This document shows positions 46,032 through 53,319 of a stretch of 64,000 nt of DNA, piece by piece; the stretch's first letter is position 1; every line of letters starts with the position of its first letter. This DNA is from Paracoccaceae bacterium (lineage in GTDB: Bacteria > Pseudomonadota > Alphaproteobacteria > Rhodobacterales > Rhodobacteraceae), in NCBI GenBank assembly GCA_027013095.1, contig JALUYI010000006.1, positions 1 through 64,000 on the forward strand, read 5' to 3'. The notes below the pieces were generated by a model. It searched no databases. It was given only the letters and a program-made list of their open reading frames with translations, and was not told the DNA's origin. The position numbers and the translations under genes were made by a program.

Positions 46032-46961
46032 CTATTTGGTTACGAAATACGCATCACTGAACCCGAGAGCCCGCGCTTTTTTGAGCAACGCAGCCCGCTC
46101 TGATTTGGTCGCCGCGGGGCCAACCAGAACGCGCCAGAATTTTTTGCCGCGGGATTTCTGTGCTTTGATGATCGGCAAAACGCCCTCGGTCCGCAGGCTG
46201 GTGGCGGTGTTCGTTGCATTTGTCTCGATACTGAAAATGCCGATCTGAATATAGGGCTTGGCCAGCGTCGAAACAGGCGGGCGCACAGGGGCCGCCGCTG
46301 CAGGTTTCGTTGCCGCAATCTTGCCCGCACTGCGCCGTGCCTTGGGAGGCTTGGACCCGGCGGCCTTTTTGATCGCAAGGGCTGCAATTTTTGCGACATC
46401 AGCCTTGGCATGCTGCTTTGCAGAGGTCTTGGCCGCACCACCTTTTGCCACGGTCAAGGGCGGTTTTTCCGTGGGTGTTATGGCCGTGCTTGTCGGCGTT
46501 TCGGGCACGGACTCACGCCGCAGCGCGGTCACGTTCAATACCGTCGGCTTTCCGGCGAGAATACCAAGGGCCGCCGCCGCCTCAGAGGAAAGCTGAATTT
46601 TTGGCCCCGGGTTCATGCGCTCTCGCTTGAACAGGGCGCCAATGACGAATTTCTTGTTCTCCTGATTCCGGATGATCACCCGCATAGGCTGAATTTGACC
46701 GGGATAAGCGACCCAGACCCCACCCAGCGAGGGCCGCCCGTCCCAAAGAGCAGGCTCGGTCACCTGAAAGACATTGGGGTCCTCGACGTCCCGCTCGACC
46801 AACTTGACCGAAGACGTTGCGGGTGCAGGCGTAACCACCTTGTTGCCGGTTTTCTTGCTGAACATCGACAAATCGACCCCCGAGCACCCAACAAGAACAA
46901 GCGTCACACACACCAGCATCGTGCTGGTTCTGACCCGCAATGCACCCGCTCTATTCATCAT
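46032..46961 (-). CDS. SPOR-domain lipoprotein
   Basis: A 309-residue exported protein with a lipobox (MLVCVTLVLVGCSG). A globular part (GRPSLGGVWVAYPGQIQPMRVI) and an Ala/Lys/Pro-rich linker precede a C-terminal SPOR domain (YIQIGIFSIETNATNTATSL to GFSDAYFVTK). SPOR domains bind denuded glycan strands at the septum. The protein resembles the RlpA group in layout, but a lytic domain is not evident. ATG at 46961 follows ACGGGGG; GTG at 46991 would add ten residues. The carboxypeptidase gene downstream supports a role in cell-wall remodelling. Confidence 0.85.
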   Translation of the reverse strand: MMNRAGALRVRTSTMLVCVTLVLVGCSGVDLSMFSKKTGNKVVTPAPATSSVKLVERDVEDPNVFQVTEPALWDGRPSLGGVWVAYPGQIQPMRVIIRNQENKKFVIGALFKRERMNPGPKIQLSSEAAAALGILAGKPTVLNVTALRRESVPETPTSTAITPTEKPPLTVAKGGAAKTSAKQHAKADVAKIAALAIKKAAGSKPPKARRSAGKIAATKPAAAAPVRPPVSTLAKPYIQIGIFSIETNATNTATSLRTEGVLPIIKAQKSRGKKFWRVLVGPAATKSERAALLKKARALGFSDAYFVTK

Positions 46962-47044
46962 GAAAGCCCCCGTATTCTTGCTTGTTTTCACCGGATTTAC
47001 CTACCAGCGCAAAACCCGTTCAACAGGTTTGTTTTGGCCCGACT

Positions 47045-47143
47045 TTAACGAGCCCAGAATGGTTTTGAAAGTGCATAGACACCAAAAACAAATCCGGCGG
47101 CAATAATCAGCCAGATAAAGCGTTGCGGGACCTTGTCGCGCAC
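47045..47143 (-). CDS. possible 32-residue membrane peptide
   Basis: A short frame opened by GTG at 47143, directly after an in-frame TGA, reads VRDKVPQRFIWLIIAAG then FVFGVYALSKPFWAR. It has one transmembrane helix flanked by basic residues, the pattern of genuine small membrane proteins. It lies upstream of the SPOR lipoprotein gene on the same strand. No clear ribosome binding site is visible, so expression is uncertain. Confidence 0.42.
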   Translation of the reverse strand: MRDKVPQRFIWLIIAAGFVFGVYALSKPFWAR

Positions 47144-47195
47144 TCACCCGGGGGTGAACAAGGCGGGACGGCGAAGGGCCTTCTGTTGGCAGAAA

Positions 47196-47465
47196 TCACT
47201 TCAGCTGACTGTCCTTGCTGCCGCGCCGGTTGATGCCCCCGCGCGGCCTGAAGGCCTGATCGCGCTCCTGTTGGCAATCAATGCAGAGCTTGACCCCGGG
47301 GATGGCCTGTCGTCGCGCTTCTGGGATCGGTTCGTCGCATTCAGCGCAGTGTGTCAGGCTTTCTCCCACAACCCTCTTTTGCGCATTCAACCGCGCCAGC
47401 TCATCCGCAATCGACGCCTCGATCTGTTCACTAACCGCACCGTCCCGGGCCCATCCACCAGCCAT
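47196..47465 (-). CDS. DksA/TraR-family C4 zinc-finger protein
   Basis: An 89-residue protein. The zinc-finger signature CAECDEPIPEARRQAIPGVKLCIDCQ carries the four Cys ligands, with a short N-terminal helix before it. Such small TraR-like proteins are frequent in prophages and plasmids and bind the RNA polymerase secondary channel. It lies at the left edge of a phage/IS scar, so it is probably prophage-derived rather than the housekeeping DksA. The C-terminus is basic. Confidence 0.85.
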   Translation of the reverse strand: MAGGWARDGAVSEQIEASIADELARLNAQKRVVGESLTHCAECDEPIPEARRQAIPGVKLCIDCQQERDQAFRPRGGINRRGSKDSQLK

Positions 47466-47592
47466 AGAACACCTCCTGATCCGTCAAATATAGCCGGTTT
47501 GGCTGCTGGATTTCAAGGTTTGTACCCTTTGGAACCGACCCGGCCCCCGGCATTCCACGCCGACTCAGGCAAAGCCGCCCATGTCATGTTGC

Positions 47593-47660
47593 ATGATCAT
47601 ATCCTCTGAAGAACAAGCCGTTGCTCCGGCTGAAGATCATTTTTCAGAGGACAGGATCAT
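47593..47660. repeat. 18-bp imperfect inverted repeat
   Basis: Left arm 47593-47610 (ATGATCATATCCTCTGAA) pairs with right arm 47643-47660 (TTCAGAGGACAGGATCAT) with two mismatches. The 32-base loop contains a smaller hairpin (AGCC...GGCT). It lies just outside the IS21 end. It could be a terminator-like structure, a recombination scar or an end of another element. Confidence 0.6.
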
Positions 47661-47688
47661 AAGATCGACCCGCCCTATCCTGAAAACG

Positions 47689-47901
47689 TGTAAACGGCGG
47701 AGTAATACTCGGCCATGGTAGTGGCGGCATTTTGCGGTCGCGGGCGGCGTAGTCCACTTTTGTCCTTTCGTTTTACGGGAGGGCTTGGGGATTTACTCCG
47801 TGGATTTGTATTTGAAGGTGCGCCAGGCTCGTTTTCAGGATGGATTGAGTGGGCGGCAGATTGCCTGGGATTTTGGCGTTGTTCGTCGTCAAATAAAATG
47901 A
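47689..47901 (+). mobile_element. truncated IS21-family left end with the start of istA
   Basis: The stretch begins TGTAAACGGCGGAGTAATAC and contains a second related copy (GGCGGCGTAGTCCACTTTTG), as in the multiple-repeat termini of IS21 elements. A frame from 47791 to 47901 reads YSVDLYLKVRQARFQDGLSG then RQIAWDFGVVRRQIK before a stop. This matches the N-terminal helix-turn-helix of IstA transposases. The rest of istA and all of istB are missing. The homology ends at about 47895, and phage sequence begins at once, so a deletion joined them. Confidence 0.68.
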
Positions 47902-48246
47902 GACATCAAGGTGCCGATTGACGCTGAGGCGCTCGGGTTCTGGCTGAAGGCGGCCTTTGGCGCACCGACCACCACTGGAACCACCAACAAAACCCATACA
48001 TTCAAGTCGGGCAACTGGACCCTCCCCAGCATGGCCCTTGAAGTTGCCATACCGGAGATCCCGCGCTTTGCCATGTATACGGGTTGCGCGCTGGATCAGC
48101 TCAGCCTGCAAATGCAGCGCTCCGGCCTGTTGACCGCCGACGTGAAACTGGTCGCGCAGGGCGAAAACGTTGCTACCACGACAGCGGCCGGGACGCCCAC
48201 GGGTTATGGGACCTTGTCGGCCGTCTCGGCGGGCAGGGGCGGGTGA
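47902..48246 (+). pseudogene. truncated phage tail tube protein gene
   Basis: From 47902 the frame reads DIKVPIDAEALGFWLKAAFG and continues with SGNWTLPSMALEVAIPEIPRFAMYTGCALDQLSLQMQRSG. This matches the middle of tail-tube proteins of siphophages of Rhodobacterales. The N-terminus is missing (removed by the IS21 deletion) and the frame ends early after the GYGTLSAVSAG segment. It has a GTG at 47911, but no ribosome binding site, so it is very likely non-functional. Confidence 0.6.
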
Positions 48247-48419
48247 CGCTCACGGGCGGCATCATCGGCTGGGATATGGGCGCGGTGCTGGCATTGGCGC
48301 GGGCGCTGGGCGTGCCGTGTGTTGTGGTGGCCGAACTATTGCCGGCCATCGAGGCGGTAATGGTCGTGAAGCTGAACGAACAGATCGTTTCAGGCGACCT
48401 TGAGAGGGGTGATGTCTGA
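48243..48419 (+). CDS. small phage-type protein of unknown function
   Basis: A 58-residue frame with GTG start at 48243 overlaps the end of the tail-tube remnant by four bases. It reads TGGIIGWDMGAVLALARALG, then VVVAELLPAIEAVMVVKLN. A small acidic protein between tail tube and tape measure is normal in siphophages, often a tail assembly chaperone or its neighbour. The 3' end overlaps the convergent higA by 30 bases. It may no longer be expressed. Confidence 0.45.
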   Translation: MTLTGGIIGWDMGAVLALARALGVPCVVVAELLPAIEAVMVVKLNEQIVSGDLERGDV

Positions 48420-48680
48420 GACATCTACCTGTTCGCGCGCCCGCGCGAGATCCCAGGCGCGCTGCAGGTTCAGCCAGTATTCCGGCGTGGTGCCGAAGAA
48501 CTTCGCCAGCCGCATGGCGGTGTCGGCGGACATTCCGGTGTCGCCCTTGACCAGCCGCTCGATCCGGGTGCGCGGGACGTGCAATTCCCGGGCCAGCGCA
48601 ATCGCGCTCATGCCGAGCGGCTCGAGATAAAGCTCCTTCAGAACCTCACCCGGGTACGACGGGGCTTGCAACATGCTCAT
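48390..48680 (-). CDS. higA: HigA-family antitoxin
   Basis: A 96-residue antitoxin of the HigA/VapI group. The helix-turn-helix is clear (PGEVLKELYLEPLGMSAIAL then ARELHVPRTRIERLVKGDTG), followed by MSADTAMRLAKFFGTTPEYWLNLQ. It neutralises HigB and represses the operon. ATG at 48680 follows AAAGGAAACGAG; longer frames lack support. It lies 23 bases after higB, in the higB-higA order usual for this type II module. Confidence 0.93.
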   Translation of the reverse strand: MSMLQAPSYPGEVLKELYLEPLGMSAIALARELHVPRTRIERLVKGDTGMSADTAMRLAKFFGTTPEYWLNLQRAWDLARAREQVDVSDITPLKVA

Positions 48681-48703
48681 CTCGTTTCCTTTCCCGTGGG
48701 CCC

Positions 48704-48985
48704 TCAATGGTAGTCCACGATTTCGACATCGGCCGGGCCTTCGTCGGTCCAGCGAAAGCAGATGCGCCACTGGTCGTTGATCCTGACCGAGTGCTGCCCG
48801 GCGCGATCGCCCGTCAGTTCCTCGAGGTGGTTGCCCGGCGGAAACCGCAGATCCTCGAGAACGACGGCTGCATCCAGCGCCGACAGCATGGCGCGCGTCC
48901 GTTTCACCAGCGTGGCGGGAAAGCCCTTGCCGTATTTGCCGCGCATGGCGTTCGCGGCCAGCTTTCCCTTCACGCTGATGATCAT
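48704..48985 (-). CDS. higB: HigB-family RelE/ParE toxin
   Basis: A 93-residue ribosome-dependent mRNA interferase of the HigB/RelE type. The family features are the central [20 protein letters not shown], then [13 protein letters not shown] and the C-terminal VEIVDYH. ATG at 48985 gives the usual length; the frame extends to 49021 over the operator. The module sits inside the phage remnant, which suggests that it came with the phage or invaded it and has helped to keep the scar in place. Confidence 0.93.
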   Translation of the reverse strand: MIISVKGKLAANAMRGKYGKGFPATLVKRTRAMLSALDAAVVLEDLRFPPGNHLEELTGDRAGQHSVRINDQWRICFRWTDEGPADVEIVDYH

Positions 48986-48994
48986 GGATGAGTA

Positions 48995-49013
48995 TGTATC
49001 ATATCGTGATACA
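48995..49013. promoter_or_regulatory. higBA operator palindrome
   Basis: The 19-base sequence TGTATCATATCGTGATACA has perfect seven-base arms (TGTATCA/TGATACA) around five bases. It lies ten bases upstream of the higB ATG, where HigA or the HigBA complex should bind for autorepression. Confidence 0.8.
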
Positions 49014-49067
49014 TCACGCAAGAGAACACTGGCACCGTGCGGTGCTGCAACATCGGATTAACACGGC

Positions 49068-49859
49068 ATGGCAGAAAAACACGTCTCCGTCCGCCTCGCG
49101 GCAGTGGGCGGCAAACAGGTGTGCGCGGAGCTGACGGGCATTGGCGACGCCGACAAAAAGGGTTTTGGCAAAGCCTCGCGCGAGATGGAGATTGCCAATG
49201 CGAAGCTAGCCAAGTTCGCACGCCGGGCCAAGATTGCGGTTGGTGTCATGGTTGCCGCGGCCGCGGCGGCGGGCATCACCGTGGTACGCTCGAGCCTTCA
49301 GACGATCGACGAACAGGCAAAACTGGCCGCCAGTTTGCGCACCACGACCGAAAGCCTGCAGGAGCTTGCGCGGGCGGCCAACCATAACACGTCGCTCTAT
49401 GTGACGTATTACGCTGATGCGGACATCGTGCCGCAATTCGCGGGCTTTGTGGGAGCAGGTTGCGCTGCCCCAGTGCTGGCCGACATGACGCTGGCCCAGG
49501 CGCCGATCGAGGCCGCCATAGGTGTGCATGTGGTCGAGGAATGGCTGAGCGGGCTCACGGGTGCCAGCGTGACTTCCACCATCACCATTCCCGACCGCGC
49601 CATCGCGTTGGCGGTCTCGACCCGCACCGTCACGGCAATCACTGGGGCCACCTCGTACGACTGCGGCATTGCCGGTACGCCTGCCAAGTTTGGTGACACG
49701 CTCCGCGTCGCAGCCGGCAGCACCAATATCGGGGTCATCGGCCGGCAGGCCTTTTATGCGCCGACGCCGATGTTGCTGACGGCCAATGGGGGCAGTTTCA
49801 CCGGCGGAGATGTCCGCATTGCCATCCAGTACCTGCTGCTGACGTCGCCTGCAGCCTAA
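49068..49859 (+). pseudogene. chimeric phage gene: tape-measure N-terminus fused to a DUF2793-type C-terminus
   Basis: The 263-residue frame starts like a phage tape-measure protein (KHVSVRLAAVGGKQVCAELT, REMEIANAKLAKFARRAKIA, KLAASLRTTTESLQELARAA). After about residue 107 it changes character. The last 130 residues (ASVTSTITIPDRAIALAVST, TGATSYDCGIAGTPAKFGDT, TANGGSFTGGDVRIAIQYLL) match the C-terminus of DUF2793-type tail proteins. In an intact phage these genes lie several kilobases apart, so an in-frame deletion has removed the tail module. The frame is open and could still be translated. Confidence 0.65.
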
Positions 49860-49886
49860 CCCCCAACCACCACAAGGAACGACCCC

Positions 49887-50168
49887 ATGACACCACCGCA
49901 CAAGGATGCGGGTTTCGTCCGCATGCCCGAGGAAGACTTCGAGGCCATCCTCGCCCGCGCCGCCGAGAAGGGTGCGCGCAAGGCACTCGCCGATGTCGGC
50001 CTCGAAGGCCCGGAAGCCGCCATCGATATCCGTGACCTGCGCACCCTGCTGGCCTCCTTGCGCATGGCAAGGCGCACCGCCTGGCAGACCATCGTGCGGC
50101 TCATCACCACCGGGCTGCTGCTGGCGTTGATCGCAGGCGTTGCGGTGAAGTTGAGGGTGTTTGGGTGA
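49887..50168 (+). CDS. phage-type DUF6127-like small membrane protein
   Basis: A 93-residue protein. An acidic N-terminal part (GFVRMPEEDFEAILARAAEK) and a linker (DIRDLRTLLASLRMARRTAW) precede one C-terminal transmembrane helix (IVRLITTGLLLALIAGVAVKL). Such proteins follow the DUF2793 gene in Rhodobacterales prophages, often near lysis genes; a holin-like or lysis-accessory role is possible. It lies 27 bases after the chimeric gene and appears intact. Confidence 0.7.
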   Translation: MTPPHKDAGFVRMPEEDFEAILARAAEKGARKALADVGLEGPEAAIDIRDLRTLLASLRMARRTAWQTIVRLITTGLLLALIAGVAVKLRVFG

Positions 50169-50671
50169 ATTCGAGAACAGGGATTGAGCCCACCCGTCCC
50201 TTCCCGCCATCCAGCGCTATGATCGCGGGATGAACGACGCTGACGAAAAACGCATTGCAGACAAGCCTCGTCTACAAGGTCAATGCAGGCACCTCGGCCC
50301 AGATGCGCGGGCGTCCGGTACTGGACGGTACGATCGAAAGCAGGGGTTCGTTTGGTGAGGTATCCAGTTCGTAAACGTCGCTCGCCGCTGAGCGATAACT
50401 GCCGCGCCTTGGGAACGCTCAGTGTCGGCGACGCCACCGAACCGCATGGGTAGTTTTGCGGTGCGGACGGGTATTTCGCGGCTGACAAGACGACCTTTTG
50501 CGGGGCGAAGCTCGGCAATGGATCATTGAGGATTTGGGGCCATTCCTCTGGTGTAGGCTCTTGACTCTTTAGTCGCTACGGACTCTAGCGTCCCTTCAGC
50601 CGTAGCAAAGAGGGAAGACGAAGGCCGTGCAAAGTTGCTCGGTTTGCGCGCCAGGGATATTGGGAACGACC
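50169..50671. other. junction between phage scar and accessory block
   Basis: About 500 bases with no convincing gene. A 41-codon frame at 50230 and an antisense frame are present but show no recognised family. The right part carries a MerR-type promoter (50561-50591) for the glutamate dehydrogenase gene. The change in base composition near 50.5 kb suggests the boundary between prophage debris and the GC-rich block. Confidence 0.5.
50561..50591 (+). promoter_or_regulatory. MerR-type promoter upstream of glutamate dehydrogenase
   Basis: TTGACT (50561-50566) is followed by a dyad CTTTAG-TCG-CTACGG (50567-50581) and, after a 19-base spacer, TAGCGT as -10. The overlong spacer with a dyad between the boxes is the hallmark of MerR-family activation. 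The right arm is the weakest of the five sites in the window. Confidence 0.5.
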
Positions 50672-51964
50672 ATGAAAAAAACATTCGACGCTGCGATATC
50701 CCGTCTCGGACCGGTCCTGGATCTGATTGATGTCTCTCCAGAAGTCGTGGCCCGCCTTTCATCCCCAAGCCTGAGCGTGACCGTCAACATTCCGGTCCGC
50801 ATGGATGATGGCTCATTGCGTATATTCGAGGGCCACCGCGTGCAGTATGACATGACGCGCGGGCCGGCAAAGGGCGGTATCCGGTTTCACCCGGATGTTT
50901 CGCTGGATGAAGTCACCTCGCTGGCCTTCTGGATGACGGTGAAATGCGCGGTGGTCGATCTGCCGTTTGGCGGCGGCAAGGGCGGCATCGCGGTTGATCC
51001 GCGCGGGCTGTCGCGGCTGGAAATCGAGCGCCTGTCGCGCGGCTACATCCGCGCCATCGCCGACCTGATCGGCCCGGAAAACGATGTGCCGGCGCCGGAC
51101 GTGAACACCAATGAAACCATCATGGGCTGGATGGCCGACGAATACGCGCAGATCGTGCGCCGCAAGGTGCCCGGCGTGATCACCGGCAAGCCGGTGGCGC
51201 TGGGCGGTCTGCCGGGGCGCGAGGCGGCGACCGGGCGCGGCGCGCTGCATGTGTTCGGCGAATGGCTGAGCCGTCAGGCGATCGACCCCGGCAGCCTTCG
51301 CATCGCGGTTCAGGGCTTTGGCAATGCCGGCTATCACTTTGCCCGGATCGCCGTGGAAAACGGCTTTCGCGTGGTTGGCCTTTCGGATTCACGGGGCGGG
51401 ATCTATTCGTCCGACGGGTTGGACCCGGTCAAGGTGATGCACCACAAGCAGACGCGCCGCGAGTTGAAGGCCATGCTCTATTGCGACAGCTCGGTGTGCG
51501 AAGAGGCCGAGCATGAAAAACTCAGCCCCGAACAGGTGCTGGAACAGGACGTGGATGTGCTGGTGCTGGCGGCGCTGGAAAACCAGATCACAGCCGAGAA
51601 TGCCGAGCGCGTCAGGGCGCGCATGGTCGTGGAAATCGCCAACGGGCCGGTGACCCCCGAAGCCGACCGGATACTGGCCGACAAGGGGGTGACGGTTCTT
51701 CCCGACGTGCTGTGCAATGCCGGCGGGGTCACCGCCAGCTATTTCGAATGGGCGCAGAACCGGGCCGGGATCTATGGCGACGAGGCGCGGCTGGCCGAGC
51801 GCCTTGGCAAGGTGATGGAAGGGCAGGCGCGCCGGGTGTTCGACCTTGCCGAAGACAAGCAGATCGACCTGCGCACGGCGGCCTATGTTCTGGGCGTCGG
51901 GAGAATCGCCGATGCCATGCACGCCACCGGAACCGCGGAGTTTTTTGCCAATGGGACGCCCTGA
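50672..51964 (+). CDS. Glu/Leu/Phe/Val dehydrogenase
   Basis: A 430-residue NAD(P)-dependent amino-acid dehydrogenase, most like glutamate dehydrogenases. The substrate motif is VDLPFGGGKGGIAVDPRGLS with the catalytic Lys region, and APDVNTNETIMGWMADEY follows. The nucleotide fold begins at IAVQGFGNAGYHFARI. It should interconvert glutamate with 2-oxoglutarate and ammonia. ATG at 50672 follows GGGA; a frame start at 50627 lies in the leader. It is the first gene after a MerR-type promoter and overlaps the patatin gene by 14 bases. Confidence 0.92.
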   Translation: MKKTFDAAISRLGPVLDLIDVSPEVVARLSSPSLSVTVNIPVRMDDGSLRIFEGHRVQYDMTRGPAKGGIRFHPDVSLDEVTSLAFWMTVKCAVVDLPFGGGKGGIAVDPRGLSRLEIERLSRGYIRAIADLIGPENDVPAPDVNTNETIMGWMADEYAQIVRRKVPGVITGKPVALGGLPGREAATGRGALHVFGEWLSRQAIDPGSLRIAVQGFGNAGYHFARIAVENGFRVVGLSDSRGGIYSSDGLDPVKVMHHKQTRRELKAMLYCDSSVCEEAEHEKLSPEQVLEQDVDVLVLAALENQITAENAERVRARMVVEIANGPVTPEADRILADKGVTVLPDVLCNAGGVTASYFEWAQNRAGIYGDEARLAERLGKVMEGQARRVFDLAEDKQIDLRTAAYVLGVGRIADAMHATGTAEFFANGTP

Positions 51965-52820
51965 ACGACACGCGGCGCTGGTCTTGTGCGGTGGCGCCAG
52001 CCGGGGCGCGCTGGAGGTCGGGTTTTACAAGGCGTTGGAGGAGCTGGGCCTCGGCTTTGACCGCATCGTCGGCACCTCGATCGGCGCCTTCAACGGGGCG
52101 ATGATCGCAGGCGGGCTGCGCGCGGCCGAGATCGAGGCGCTCTGGCTCGATTTCAACCTGCGCAAGGCGGTGTCGTGGAACTGGGGCTGGCTGGCGCATC
52201 CACGGCTGCAACCGGGCCTGTTTTCGCTGGACCGCTTTCGCGCCCTGCTGCACGAGGTGCTGCCGGCCACCCGGTTCGAACATCTGAAACTGCCGCTGAC
52301 CATCACCACCACCGACCTTGACAGCGGCAAGCCCGTCTACTGGCACGGCCAGGGTGATCTGATCGAACCGCTGATCGCCTCGATGAGCCTGCCGGGCATA
52401 TTCCCCCCGGTCATGCTGGAGGGCAGGCTGCATGTGGATGGCGGCATTGCCAACAACGTGCCGCTGGACCGCGCCCGGGACGAAGGTGCCGCCCATGCGC
52501 TAGTCATCGATTGTTATTGCGACCGGCCCTGCCTGCGCCCGCCGCGCGGGATGATCGCGATCCTGACGCGCAGCTTTGCGGTTGCCGTCGACGGTAAATT
52601 TCATGCCGACCTCGCACGTCTGAAACGCCGGATGACCATCGAGCGGGTCACGCCGCATTTCGACAACAACGTCGAGATGATGGACTTCAGCAAGACCGCC
52701 GAGTTGATCGAAACCGGCTATCGGGCGACGATGCGCCACTTTTGCAGCGCCGATTATCAGGTCGTTTCGAACAGCGCGTCGATCACCGGGCAGTCGGGCA
52801 CATCGCCCTGCGTGCATTGA
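51951..52820 (+). CDS. patatin-like phospholipase
   Basis: A 289-residue cytoplasmic lipase of the patatin family. The oxyanion hole is LVLCGGASRGALEVGFYKAL, the nucleophile Ser lies in GTSIGAFNG, and the dyad Asp in VDGGIANNVPL. Such enzymes deacylate phospholipids. ATG at 51951 lies inside the end of the dehydrogenase gene, so it is coupled. With cfa nearby, membrane-lipid turnover under stress is a plausible theme. It is convergent with merR; the two genes overlap by about 64 bases at their ends. Confidence 0.9.
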   Translation: MGRPERHAALVLCGGASRGALEVGFYKALEELGLGFDRIVGTSIGAFNGAMIAGGLRAAEIEALWLDFNLRKAVSWNWGWLAHPRLQPGLFSLDRFRALLHEVLPATRFEHLKLPLTITTTDLDSGKPVYWHGQGDLIEPLIASMSLPGIFPPVMLEGRLHVDGGIANNVPLDRARDEGAAHALVIDCYCDRPCLRPPRGMIAILTRSFAVAVDGKFHADLARLKRRMTIERVTPHFDNNVEMMDFSKTAELIETGYRATMRHFCSADYQVVSNSASITGQSGTSPCVH

Positions 52821-53176
52821 TCGGCCATTTTCTTCAACACGCCCTTCAGCTTGCGCAGCCGGCGGATGCGTTGCTCGACGGCGGCGAGGTGGCCCGTGGT
52901 CATGTCGTGGATTTCGCCGCAGGACAGGTTCTCGCTGTCCACCATCACCAGCATCGTGCGGATTTCTTCCAGGCTGAACCCCAGTTCGCGGCACTTCTTG
53001 ACGAAGGAAAGCCGTTTCAGATCGTTGTGGGTGAATTGCCGGTATCCGTTAGCGGTGCGGTCCGGCGCCTGCATGACCCCGATGCGTTCGTAATAGCGGA
53101 TGGTTTCAATGTTCACCCCGGTCATTTTCGACAATCGTCCAATGGTGAAGCCGCGCGCATCCTTGATTCTATTCAT
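52757..53176 (-). CDS. MerR-family metal-responsive regulator
   Basis: A 139-residue regulator. The winged helix begins FTIGRLSKMTGVNIETIRYYE, and the long dimer helix runs over residues 85-120. Cys86 (LSCGEIHD), Cys121 and Cys129 (DQCTQGDVPDCPVID) stand at spacings 35 and 8. Metal-site cysteines are Cys82/117/126 in Tn501 MerR and Cys77/112/119 in CadR, that is 35/9 and 35/7. A thiolate metal site for Hg, Cd, Pb or Zn is therefore likely, but the exact ion is open. ATG at 53176 follows AAGGGAAAAG. The divergent dyad at 53194-53208 is its probable operator, and similar dyads occur at three more promoters. Confidence 0.9.
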   Translation of the reverse strand: MNRIKDARGFTIGRLSKMTGVNIETIRYYERIGVMQAPDRTANGYRQFTHNDLKRLSFVKKCRELGFSLEEIRTMLVMVDSENLSCGEIHDMTTGHLAAVEQRIRRLRKLKGVLKKMADQCTQGDVPDCPVIDALFETT

Positions 53177-53187
53177 GAACTTTTCCC

Positions 53188-53218
53188 TTGAGCCCGTAGT
53201 CACTACAGCCCGCAACTA
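53188..53218 (+). promoter_or_regulatory. MerR-type operator/promoter between merR-like gene and cfa
   Basis: TTGAGC (53188-53193) is followed by the dyad CCGTAG-TCA-CTACAG (53194-53208) and a 19-base spacer to CAACTA. The -10 match is poor; TAATAC lies four bases further on. The placement just upstream of the regulator's ATG and reading toward cfa is the classical divergent mer layout. Confidence 0.6.
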
Positions 53219-53319
53219 ATACAGTGTCGGGCGGATTGCCAGAGAGAATGTTCCCCAACCAGCGGTATTTCCGGTCGTTCGTCCGACACCAGAACATGGC
53301 GGTGCAGGAAGGAAAGACG

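Noticed and set aside
47196-47465. Calling the small zinc-finger gene the housekeeping dksA
   Set aside because: At 89 residues it is too short for DksA and lacks its coiled-coil arm; it is a TraR-like form at the edge of the phage scar.
49206-50210. A 334-codon minus-strand frame in the phage scar
   Set aside because: It is antisense to the tape-measure/DUF2793 chimera and the small membrane gene, which show clear phage similarity.
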